Shown here piece after piece: positions 46,399 to 57,375 of a DNA stretch of 64,000 bases (positions are counted from its first letter, which is position 1; every line of letters starts with the position of its first letter). The notes beneath the pieces are model-generated. The model worked only from the letters and a program-made list of their open reading frames with translations, ran no database searches and was not told the origin of the DNA. Made by a program: the position numbers and the translations under genes. Source of the DNA: Orychophragmus violaceus (Eukaryota > Streptophyta > Magnoliopsida > Brassicales > Brassicaceae); the NCBI GenBank assembly GCA_030180135.1, contig CM058233.1, positions 104,821,994 through 104,885,993 on the forward strand, in the 5' to 3' direction.

Positions 46399-47523
46399 GG
46401 ATCCTACGTGTGAAGTTTCTGACAATCTACAATGACAACCTACAATCAGGAAAATTTAGAGAGAAAAAAAACTGAACTGTTGCATGGGTTCTAATCACTT
46501 GCCATACCTTAAGATTCGCCGCAATTCCCTGTTAGACCAAAAATTGGAGAGCTTCTCAATGTGATTCGTAGCGAACTCTAAGATCCTCTAGTTTCCACAT
46601 CAAGACCAAAGCTCATAAGTGAATTTTAGAAAACCGGACAACGTAATCGCGTTCCATTTCCCAAATAGTCTCATAAACCGGACCCGGTTTACATCATCTC
46701 CAGTTCATAGTAGCTCTCAACCTTGCTCTGTTACTTGTTCTGATCTATGTCATGGATCCTCCATGATCAGTTTCTTCTTGACCGGCTCCAACGCGAGCAA
46801 AAAATGTACTCGGACGCTTATAGAGAACATATTCCTAAGGAAGGCCTCTCGAATCGACAGACCCACCATTCCTGTAAAAAAGCCGATCCTGATTTTTCCC
46901 GACGAATCTCACTTTCTTTCTCCATGATGTGATCCAAGTTTGTCTTTTTCTTGATACGGAGCGTGCAACCACACTTCTCATCCGGCATTAGTTTCCAGGC
47001 GAAGGTCTGAGTTTGTCTCGTATGGAGACGATGCGGATGTTGCGACAACATCGAGTTCAGCCATGATTAAAATCACAGCTGAAGGATAATGAGATGGTAA
47101 ATCGAGATCAAGGATTTTGGGCTTCGGGGGTGTAGGTTTTGGGCGTCATATCGAGAGTATTTATATGAACAGAAGGTGACCGAGAGAACTGCAGGAATGT
47201 GAGGGATCGCTTGGTTGAATGAAGTTTGAGCTGAAACGGATCACAATAACTGAAATTGAAGAACATTTAAGAGATTTGGTGATGAATAAATGCTGTAACG
47301 TGAAGGAGGAAGAAGGGGCGATGAAAGTAGGGTTGGCCGTTCTTTTTTTTTTTTTTTGGTCAGACAATTTGACATTAGCAAAGTATGAAAGATATGAGAT
47401 TGTGGGCCTGTATATTAGAGAATGAGTTTACTGGAAATATGTTTAAAGCCCAATAATATTTTGAGAAAATAGATGACGTGGCACTCTCTGGTGGAGAGAA
47501 GAGCTCTAATTATATAATATAGA

Positions 47524-48058
47524 TTTGAGTGACAAAAAAATATACTCATTCCATTTCATATCATTCTAACATTTTCATACAAATAAAAAAACATAAATTA
47601 TGTTATACCCCTAAAAATAAATTGACTCTTAATAATTTTTTATTGGTTAATATTAAAATTAAACTACACAATTTAATGTAAAAATTATGTCATAAATCTA
47701 AAATGACACTTATTTTAAAACAAATTTTTTTTTTTATAAAATGACATTTATTGTGAATAACTCAGAATTTGAGAATCCAAAATGCATTAAAAAATTATAA
47801 AACTGGATCTATATGTGTTCTTTCTAATAAAATGTGATTCTCTTATCACTAAAACATTTTTTTTTAAATGACTTTAACATATATTTTAAAAAACAATACA
47901 TGTGGTAGTTTTGAGGGATCCTATTTGTTTATCTTTTTAAATTAAAATTTATAAACATAGAAATTAATAGTGATCCTAAAATATCTATGGTGGAAAGCTA
48001 AAGTATATGTTAGTTAATTTTACATAATTAGTAATATATTTATAGTTACATAATTACT
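47524..48058. other. AT-rich spacer, nothing recognised
   Basis: No gene or bounded repeat seen between the Helitron and the micro-insertion at 48059. Confidence 0.5.
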
Positions 48059-48106
48059 AAATAAAATCATTTTTTTTTTTTTTTTGGGTCAAAATAAAAT
48101 CATTTT
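48059..48106. repeat. Ultra-short poly(A) insertion with 15-bp duplication
   Basis: AAATAAAATCATTTT at 48059-48073 is repeated at 48092-48106. The 18 bases between are twelve T plus GGGTCA, that is TGACCC plus A-tail on the other strand. Confidence 0.6.
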
Positions 48107-48112
48107 ATTAAG

Positions 48113-48477
48113 AGAAAAGGCATAAAATAGCACAAAAAACATACCTTATCATAAATATAACACCAAGAGAAATAATTCACATTTTTAGCATTATTTTAAT
48201 TATAAAGACTTTTATAGCATTATATAATTTAGGGTTTAGGGTTAATTATTTAGGGTTTATGATTTATTATTTAGGGTTTAGGGTTTAGTATTTAGGGTTT
48301 AGGATTTATTATTCAAGGTTAGGGTTTAGTATTTAGGGTTTAGGGTTTAGTATTTAAGATTTAGGGTTAGGGCTAATTTAGTGACAAAACATTTTTGTGC
48401 TATTTTTATGATTTTTCTTCCTTGGTGCTATATTTTTGACAAGTCATGTTTTTTGTGCTATTAATGCGATTTGCCCT
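48113..48477. mobile_element. MITE with long inverted ends and telomere-like core
   Basis: 365 bp with long imperfect inverted ends: the left contains AATAGCACAAAAAACATACC and AACACCAAG, and the complement of the right end contains AATAGCACAAAAAACATGAC and AGCACCAAG. A probable 9-bp duplication TTTATTAAG/TTTATTAAA flanks it (8 of 9). The size of the duplication suggests a Mutator-like MITE. The core (48229-48371) is a degenerate TTTAGGG-type repeat. Confidence 0.65.
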
Positions 48478-48779
48478 TTTATTAAAGCTCTCTTTTTAAA
48501 TAATTTCAAAAAGTGAAAATCTGACCAATTTAATAAAAGTTAAAATTTTAATTTTTAATGGAATGTTAAGCTAAACTAGTTGAAAAAAGGGATCGTGTCG
48601 CATTGGGGAAACTCATAAAGTTCTGTGGAAGTCTTAAAACGTGAATTACTCCTCCGACATCCTCCGTCGCCGGAGACCCCTTCTCTGTATCGCCGGAATT
48701 AACAGATTCCAATTATATAGCCAAGCTGAATGTTTCACTAACCCAATCGAAGGAGAAATAATTTGATTTGAAGTCTTCG

Positions 48780-51700
48780 ATGGGGAACAAAATCGCTCGA
48801 ACGACACAAGTCTCGGCGACGGAGTACTACCTCCACGACTTGCCTTCCTCGTACAATCTGGTCCTGAAGGAGGTTCTAGGTCGAGGAAGATTCTTCAAGT
48901 CGATCCTTTGTAAGCACGACGAAGGATTGGTGCTCGTTAAGGTATATTTCAAGCGTGGCGACTCAATCGATCTCAGGGAGTACGAGCGGCGTCTCGTTAA
49001 GATCAAAGATGTATTTTTGTCTCTAGAACATCCGCACGTCTGGCCTTTCCAGGTTCGTTTCGATTTCTCTATCTTAGTGATTCTTCGGGTCTTGATAAGC
49101 TTGAGCAATTGGTTTACTTGGTTCCAAATTGTTTTTCTTTTGTTGAATATGGATTTTGCAGCTTCAAGGTTTGTAATCTTGAATGGATTTAGTTGGTGGT
49201 TGATTGTTGCTTCCTTAATTGTTTGCAGTTTTGGCAAGAGACTGATAAAGCGGCTTATCTAGTGAGGCAATACTTTTTCAGTAATCTTCATGATCGATTG
49301 AGTACTCGGCCTTTCCTCAGTCTAGTAGAGAAGAAATGGTTGGCATTTCAGGTCTTCTTCTCTGTCTTGCACCACTCTATTTGATTGAGGCATAAGGTTG
49401 TTTTTGAAGCATCCTTTTTACTGAAATTTGTTTGTTCTGCAGTTGCTTCTTGCTGTGAAGCAGTGCCATGAGAAGGATATATGTCATGGTAAGCTTTAAT
49501 AGTCTGAGTGCACTTGATCTTCGTGATGCTGAACTGAATTGTGATGTGTGTGAATTTGCACTGTTTTAGGTGATATCAAGTGTGAGAATGTTTTGGTCAC
49601 TTCCTGGAACTGGCTTTACCTTGCTGATTTTGCATCCTTCAAACCCACATATATCCCGTATGATGATCCTTCAGACTTCTCCTTTTTTTATGACACAAGG
49701 GGACAAAGACTTTGTTATCTGGCTCCTGAGGTACTATAGAACCATTATCAATTTTTATTCCTTTTATTTGATCGATTTACATCTGTCTTATAGTTCTATT
49801 GCACCTTTGCTGAGACCGTCCTTATTTCTCTCCCTCTGTTTCAATAAGCCCTTTGGCCATGGTGCACTACTGTTGAATTTATTCTATATCACTACTACGA
49901 AGTGGTGGCAAGGAACCATCAGCAACAAACCACCCTTTCTTGTTGGTCTTGTTTCTGTGTTTTCTACTTTTTCATGTTTAAACAGATTGTTTCTTAATTA
50001 CAGAGATTCTATGAGCATGGAGGTGAGACCCAAGTAGCACAAGATGCTCCATTGAAGCCATCCATGGATATATTTGCTGTGGGGTGAGATTAAATACCAT
50101 CAATATTTACATCACTCTATCTGTTCATTCCTTTTATTAGTATAGCAGATAAAGAGGCTCCTGTTGGTTCAAGCACAGATTCTTTCAAGATGTATTTGAA
50201 TTTATAACATATTTTGATAATTTCATATTCATGCTTCAGGTGTGTGATAGCCGAGCTTTTTCTTGAGGGTCAGCCACTATTTGAACTGGCTCAGCTTCTC
50301 GCCTATCGGAGAGGGCAACATGATCCTAGCCAACATCTTGAAAAGGTGTTTCCTATTTCATCTTTACTTTCCATTTATCAATTCTCCATCTTTTCCTTTT
50401 TTATGACCTTTGACGTTGATAATATTGATGTTCAAATAACATTCTTTTCACCTTCCATCTGAGTGGTACATGGGACTAGTGACTTCAGTGGTTCTGAGTT
50501 GGATTATTTTTTGGTGATTGTTCTACCTCTATTTCTACTCATCTTTGTTGGTCTTTCTCTTTTTACTGGATTCAGATTCCTGATCCGGGAATTCGCAAGA
50601 TGATTCTTCATATGATTCAGTTAGAACCAGAAGCACGCCTATCTGCTGAAAACTACCTGCAAACTTATGTGGGAGTCATCTTCCCAAACTACTTCTCACC
50701 ATTTCTGCACACGTTGTACTGTTGTTGGAATCCACTTCCTTCAGATATGAGGGTAACCATTGCCAGTTTCTGTAAAATATTTCTACATCCTGCATCAACA
50801 CGCTTCATATCATTTTTCTTTGTTATGTTTAGGTAGCAACTTGCCAGGGTATATTTCAAGAAATACTTAAGAAGATGATGGAAGATAAGCCAGGTGATGA
50901 GATCGGCGTTGATCCTCCTTTACCTTCAAATCCAGTGAACGCAAGCAAGGTACAGGAAACTTTTATAAATCAGAAACTGAACTCATCGAAGGACTTGATA
51001 AGCGATACTGTAAACTCCAAGGACGAGATCCTTTACTCTATTTCTGATGCACTCAAGAAAAATCGCCATCCTTTCTTGAAGAAGATAACAATGGACGATT
51101 TGGCCACACTGATGTCTCTGTATGATTGCCGTTCTGACACTTATGGCACACCTTTTCTACCGGTCGAGGTTAACATGAGATGTGACGGAATGGTTCTGAT
51201 TGCATCTATGCTCTGTTCTTGTATCCGCAATATCAAGTTGCCACATTTGAGGAGGGAAGCCATACTTCTATTGAGGTCTTGCTCTTTGTATATTGATGAT
51301 GAAGATCGCTTACAACGTGTACTTCCATATGTTGTTGCGCTGCTTTCCGATACAACAGCAATTGTTCGGTGCGCTGCCATGGAAACTTTGTGTGACATTC
51401 TGCCGCTGGTCCGAGATTTTCCTCCCAGTGATGCGAAGATTTTCCCAGAGTATATATTTCCGATGCTCTCCATGCTTCCTGATGATCCAGAAGAGAGTGT
51501 GAGGATATGTTATGCCAGCAATATTGCAAAACTTGCTCTTACTGCTTATGGATTCTTGATGCATTCTTTCCAGTTGAGCAGCGTAGGGGTTCTTAATGAA
51601 TCAAATTCGCAGCAGATATCCACTACACCTGTTAGTGAGAACCCCAGTCAGTTGCAAAAGGCAAATGGCGATGCACAGCTTGCACAGCTTCGGAAAACTA

Positions 51701-54700
51701 TAGCTGAAGTTGTTCAAGAGCTTGTTATGGGTCCAAAACAAACTCCGAATGTTAGAAGAGCACTCCTTCAGGACATAGGGGAGCTCTGCTTTTTCTTTGG
51801 TCAGAGGCAGAGTAATGACTTTCTACTGCCCATCCTTCCTGCCTTTCTTAACGACAGAGATGAACAGCTAAGATCTGTATTCTTTGAGAAAATTGTTTAT
51901 GTATGCTTCTTTGTCGGTCAGAGAAGTGTGGAGGAATATCTCTTGCCTTATATTGATCAAGCTTTAAGTGATCAGACAGAGGCTGTCATTGTCAATGCAT
52001 TGGATTGCTTATCCATATTATGCAAGAGTAGTTTCTTGCGGAAGAGAGCTCTCCTCCAAATGATAGAGTGTGTTTATCCTTTGCTGTGCTATCCATCGCA
52101 GTGGGTAAGGAGGGCAGTTGTCACTTTCATCTCCGCATGTAGTGAATGCTTAGGTGATGTCGACTCTTATGCTTTTATTGCTCCAGTAATACGCCCCTTT
52201 CTCAGTAGACTGCCTGCGTCAATTGCTTCCGAGGAAGGTTTATTTTCATGCTTAAAGCCCCCAGTCACAAGGGAGGTAGTTTACCGTATCTTTGAAAATG
52301 CCAGGAAACCAGAAATCGCGGACAGACAGCGAAAGATATGGTACAGTTCTTCACCACAGTCCAAAGATTGGGAAACTGTTGATTTTCTTATCAAGGATAC
52401 GGGGAACTTGAACTTGATAGAACGCGGGGCCGAACAGAAGAAAAGTGTGGAAGGACAAAAACCAAATATGAATGCATCACAGCAACGAGAAATTCAAGGA
52501 AAGCATGCCGAAAAAGATGCTAAATTGAGAATCCCGAGAAACCCAAGACTCAATGCTTCTAACACAGTTGAGCTTCGTGATCCCTTGAATCAAGATAGAT
52601 TACAATTCTCTGGGTTTATGGCACCGTATATGTCTGGTTTGAATAGCTTAACTGAACCAGAGGGCATACCTCTGTATTCATTTAACATGGACAAGCGAGC
52701 AGCTACGAATCCTCCTGTGGCTTCTGAATCTTCATTGCAGATGAACTCTCTGGGAATGGGTTCGTTGTCAGTACCATGGATGGATTCCATGAGCAAGTCA
52801 TTTAACTTGGCTAGTTCAGTTCCTGTGCCTAAGCTGGTTTCTGGTTCATTCCATGTTGGTACCAATCCTAAACAGTTTTACAGAGTGGTACATGAGCCAG
52901 AAAGCAGAGAAAATGATCAAATGTCCTCAGCCATCAGTAAATTTCAAGACCTCGGTGTATCAACTTCCTCAAAAAGTGCTTCTGTAAATTCAGATGATGC
53001 CTCTTCAATATCGGATCTTGTAGGAGAACCATCTCTGTCAAGGACATCTGTTCCGGATTCAGGTTGGAAGCCTCGTGGAGTATTAGTTGCTCATCTACAG
53101 GAGCATCGCTCTGCGGTCAACGACATTGCCACTTCAAGCGATCATAGCTTTTTTGTTAGTGCATCCGATGATTCGACAGTAAAAGTGTGGGACTCTAGAA
53201 AACTGGAAAAAGACATCTCGTTTAGGTCAAGGCTAACATATCATCTCGAGGGAAGCAGAGGCATGTGCACAACCATGCTTCGGAATTCCACGCAAGTTGT
53301 TGTTGGAGCCTCTGATGGTGTATTACATATGTTTTCCATTGACCATATCTCCAGAGGCTTGGGGAACGTAGTGGAGAAGTATTCAGGCATTGTTGATATT
53401 AAAAAGAAGGATGTTAAAGAAGGCGCTCTAGTTTCTCTATTGAATTATACTGCTGATAGCCTTTCTGGTCCGATGGTAATGTATAGTACTCAAAACTGCG
53501 GAATTCACCTTTGGGATACAAGATCAGATTTAGATGCATGGACACTGAAAGCAAACCCTGAAGAAGGATATGTGTCTTCTTTGGTTACAAGCCCTTGTGG
53601 GAATTGGTTTGTGTCTGGATCTTCAAGGGGAATACTTACTCTTTGGGATTTGAGATTTCGTATTCCCGTAAATTCATGGCAGTACCCTGTAATATGCCCC
53701 ATAGAGAAGATGTGCCTCTGCTTTCTTCCTCCAAGCGTCTCACTGTCCACTACGATGAGACCTTTTATTTATGTTGCTGCTGGTTGCAATGAAGTTTCAC
53801 TCTGGAATGCAGAGGGAGGTAGCTGTCACCAGGTATTGTTGTTTATACCATTTTATTGCACCTTGACTTTTAGCTACTGAACCTTCTCAGAATGTGGGCC
53901 TTTTATTGAGGTCTTGCAATTTTGGATAGAAACTATGAACCACTAGAGAACGAAACAGATGTAGATACTTCAATAGTGACTGGAGTTTCAGTTTTGATGT
54001 TAGTCCATGAAAGAAACTCAGCTTGGATAGATTAGACCACATCATGGAGTTAAAGACTTGATAATTCTGTTGGGATTATTGCAGGTATTGAGAGTAGCCA
54101 ACTATGAAAATGAGACGAATGTTTCCGAGTTTCAATGGAAGTCACCAAGCAGCAAGGCCAAGCCGAAACCGATAATTCGCCAGAACATGAGCTCCAAGTA
54201 TAGAATCGAAGAGCTGAACGAGCCTCCTCCTCGTCTTCCTGGTATCCGCTCTTTGCTTCCTTTACCTGGAGGAGACTTGTTAACAGGTGGTACTGATTTG
54301 AAGATTCGGCATTGGGATTACTCCAGGTCCTTGATCTAAAACTTCAACTGTATTCTTAATAATTAAATGTTTTGTGGATGAACAAAAGCTGACACAAAAC
54401 TCTTGTTTTTGTGTGTTTTGGATCAACACAGCCCTGAGAACAGTTCCTGTATCTGTGGTCCGAGTTTGAAGGGAGTTGCAAACGATGATTTCTACGAACT
54501 CAAATCCAACTCCGGAGTGCAATTTGTTCAGGTCTATTGATTAAATATACCTTTGATCTTTGCATACCACCATAAGCCGCAACACACTAACTTTGTTATG
54601 CTTGTGTCTTTGGCAGGAGACAAAGAGGCGGCCTCTGGCGACCAAACTGACGGCAAAGGCAGTACTTGCAGCAGCTGCAACAGACACAGTAGGTTGTCAC

Positions 54701-54793
54701 CGTGACTCAGTCCAGTCTCTGGCGTCGGTGAAACTGAACCAGAGACTGTTGATATCAAGCAGCAGAGATGGAGCCATTAAGGTCTGGAAGTAA
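48780..54793 (+). CDS. VPS15: VPS15, regulatory kinase of the class III PI3-kinase complex
   Basis: Eleven exons (48780-49052, 49229-49351, 49443-49488, 49570-49730, 50004-50083, 50240-50345, 50576-50752, 50833-53832, 54085-54326, 54432-54531, 54617-54793) are all in phase and give 1,494 residues. MGNKIA is an N-myristoylation start. The kinase-like domain has HGDIKCEN (about 147-154) in place of HRD and DFA (167-169) in place of DFG, as in VPS15 proteins generally. HEAT repeats follow in the 3.0-kb exon 8, then WD40 repeats from about residue 1075 (SASDDSTVKVWD) to the C-terminus. It scaffolds VPS34 and ATG6 for PI3P production in autophagy and vacuolar sorting. Matches At4g29380 in order (from memory). 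Confidence 0.95.
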
Positions 54794-55543
54794 AAACTGT
54801 GATGGTCTTATGTGTACAGTTTATAGTGTTTATTGTTTCTTTACCTTTTTCATTGTAACATCAAATGCTTAATTAAAGAATTTTTTTGTATAGATTTTTC
54901 CTATGTAGTGAATCTTTCCACATTTTGGTTTAACAAAGATAAATTACTTCAATCTAAGTTTGTCGTAGCCGTATCTTCAATGGTTAAGAACTCCTCCTGC
55001 GGGTCTTAACAATAAAATATTAATAATTTCAATTTTATTTAGTTAAAAATGAAAATTTAATTTAAAAAAAAATATTAAACCAATTATATGGTGACATATG
55101 TTACATAAGTATCTAAATAAAAACTCTAAGGTTCTTAAACAAGAATTCTAAAGTTCTATATAAGAAACTCTCAGCTAACTCTCTCTTATTTTTATTTTAT
55201 TATTTAGTTTTAATGTTTAGATACTCTACTAAGAATCCATCGTTAAAGATGCTCTTACACAGCATAGTTTGTACCAATAATGCAATTCGATTGATTGCAA
55301 GGCGGTTTTCTTTTTCATTTTTTCTTTCTTTCTTGATTTGGGTTCTTGAATGCAATTCAATATCAATAAAAGGAAGAAAAGTTTATGAACCTATCAAGAT
55401 AGAGCTAGAATGGAGATCTCTTGGCTCGCCAAACATATAGAGAGGGACAGAGCCATATATACCATTTAAATCACTTTGTAATAGACCCAAGTAATTAAGA
55501 AAAAGGTTGCATTGTATCACAAGTTAAAAACACCAACGAGCCT
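54794..55543. other. Convergent 3' spacer with a MITE-like stretch
   Basis: 3' ends of VPS15 and of the convergent RRM gene. Between about 54966 and 55256 the ends (GTATCTTCAATGGTTAAGAA and the complement of TTAAAGATGCTCTTA) look like degenerate terminal repeats of the GAGCATC MITE type. A plus-strand open frame at 55213-55440 is not gene-like. Confidence 0.4.
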
Positions 55544-55963
55544 CTAAGAGACGGCTTTCTTCTGCTTCTTCTCTGAAGTCCTCTTAGCTGCTGCTGCTTC
55601 TTCTTCTAGCTTTCTTTTCCTCTCTGCTTCTTCTAGCTCTCTCATCACGGCAGCTAAAATAAACCACGAAATTAATGAGAGGTTTTAATTTGTTACCAAG
55701 AATCAAGAATCAAGAACCAGGAATCACAAGAAATTTTATTTACGTGGGAGACAGTAGCCACAGCTGCGGGGGGGACGGCCTTTTGAGCTGTTTGGCGGTA
55801 TAACCATATCGACTTCAAATTTACATCCTCCAACGTCACAACCATTAAGTGCCCTGGCCTTGTTTTCTGTGTCTTGTCCCCCCAAAATTGTAAGGTAAGC
55901 TATGCCAGTGCCATCGCTGTAAAAATCAACGAAGACACAAGTCATTAGTTAGCATTTCATAAC

Positions 55964-56042
<79 letters not shown>

Positions 56043-56656
56043 GAACTGGTAAACAAGAATGCTCATGATCTCTCCACATGAATAGTAATGCTTAGCTAGG
56101 GCGATCTGGATATCAATTTCAGGAAGAGAATCGTCACAACCCCTAACATACAGCCTATAAGGTTCTGGAGATGACTTTATAACAGGATCATGGAATTGTT
56201 TCTGAGATGGTGCAGCCTTAACGACTATTTTCCAATCTCCCACGTCACTTCCACTAAGTTCCAACGCCTTCTCTTCTGCACCTTCTCCCTCAATCTGAAT
56301 GAAGGCAGTTCTGTAAAACACACAAGTTTTCAGTGTTGAATTTCAATTTAGAGCTGGGAAAATTGGAGGAAGAAAAGCCACAAATTACCTCTTGAGAATA
56401 CCATTTACAAAGTCTCTGGGAACATAAACAAATTTGACCTTTCCACATGAAGTGAAATGTTTTTTCAACATGAGCTTGACAAGAAACTGCTGAAGCGAAG
56501 TGTCATATCCCTCAACCTCAACAACGCAACTTCCGTTCCCCTAAGGTACACAAGATCTAATCAGAACTTCAAAACCCTAAATAGAGGTTAAATAAAGAGT
56601 GCGTAAGAAGAAATCCATAAGGAGAAGGAGATTACTTTGATGGCGGATTCGTCCAT
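55544..56656 (-). CDS. Tandem RRM-like RNA-binding protein, splice junction 2 uncertain
   Basis: Minus strand. Exon 1 is MDESAIK (56656-56636). A second exon (starting GNGSCVVEVEGYD) holds RRM1 and ends VNGILKR at about 56390. The third holds IQIEGEGAEEKALELSG and the start of RRM2 (PYRLYVRGCDDS...SCGEIMSILVYQ). The next begins after TTTTTACAG at about 55919 (DGTGIAYLTILGG). The last (to 55544) is a Lys/Glu-rich tail (RELEEAERKRKLEEE). Two RRM-like units with RNP-type strands suggest a nucleic-acid-binding protein. The donor of the intron holding (GA)n does not give a phase match, so the gene may be damaged or use an unusual donor. Confidence 0.7.
55966..56041. repeat. (GA)n microsatellite, about 38 units
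   Basis: An uninterrupted GA tract of about 76 bp lies in an intron of the RRM gene, directly next to the end of the RRM2 first-half exon. Confidence 0.95.
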
Positions 56657-57188
56657 GGATAAATTGAGAGGAGTTGTTACAATGAGACTATTGGTAAAGT
56701 AATTAAATAGTTCAATCTCTATAATATAGGTGTTGAAATAATATCTTGGTGAATTAAATGGAGTTGAATCCATTTAACAAAGTTGAATAAGAATTGAGGT
56801 AACTCCAGTGCCACTTGGTACGCTTTAGAAAGAAAAAAAAAGTGGATAGAAATATATGTTATTCTCTTATTGGTTGTTTAATTTTTTTTTTATCTTTGTT
56901 ATTTAAAACTTATTATTATTTAATTAACTAAATCATTTAATCATTTGATTCTAAAATTCATCATTTTCCATATTTTATAAATATATATTTGTTTTATTTG
57001 ATTTAGACACAAAAATCTGTTTATATTTTGTAATAGATTATAACCATAAAATTTCAACACAAAAAATAAAATATTAGAAAATATATTTATTTATTAATTA
57101 ATTGAATTTGATTTCAACTGTTAGTTGTTATTGATATGTAACTAAAAATATAAAATAAAAGAAAATAAAATATGCAATAAAAATGATG
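56657..57188. other. AT-rich 5' region of the RRM gene
   Basis: Probable promoter of the minus-strand RRM gene. It is very AT-rich with no other recognised feature. Confidence 0.5.
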
Positions 57189-57375
57189 TCGATAGAATGC
57201 TAACTGAAAAAACTTGTGTCTTCGTTGATTTTTACGGCGATGGCACCAGCAAAGCTCTCATTACTATTGGAGGGGACAAGACGCAACAGACAATGCCATG
57301 TCACTTAATGGTTCAAACGTTGGAGGATGAAAAATTAAAGTCTATATGGTTATACTGCCAAACAGCTCACACTCT
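57189..57375 (+). pseudogene. Inverted fragment of the RRM gene
   Basis: The plus strand here matches the end of intron 3 and exon 4 of the RRM gene at 55544-56656, in opposite orientation (TTGTGTCTTCGTTGATTTTTAC, then GATGGCAC and later GCCAAACAGCTCA). The acceptor AG is GG here (57236-57237), and an indel shifts the frame so the product reads IGGDKTQQTMPC and not the gene's repeat motif. It is a dead fragment about 1.3 kb from the corresponding exon. Confidence 0.8.

Larger units (their letters stand above)
44335..47523 (-). mobile_element. Helitron (about 3.2 kb) with captured gene pieces
   Basis: Read on the minus strand it starts TCTATATTATATAATTAGAGC at 47523 and ends at 44335 with the GC-rich hairpin CCGCGCG-TG-CGCGGG, then about 14 bases and CTAG. 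It is flanked by A and T with no duplication. These are Helitron termini. No Rep/helicase is encoded. It carries exons of a transporter gene (45790-46398), a possible second captured start at about 47063, and a 27-bp direct repeat at about 44999-45052. Confidence 0.85.

Noticed and set aside
46619..47051. Genes inside the Helitron on both strands
   Set aside because: Open frames overlap on opposite strands and lack motifs; at best they are captured fragments.
48229..48371. TTTAGGG-like repeats as an interstitial telomere or chromosome-fusion scar
   Set aside because: The units are degenerate and mixed with TTTAGTA, and they lie inside a bounded MITE with inverted ends.
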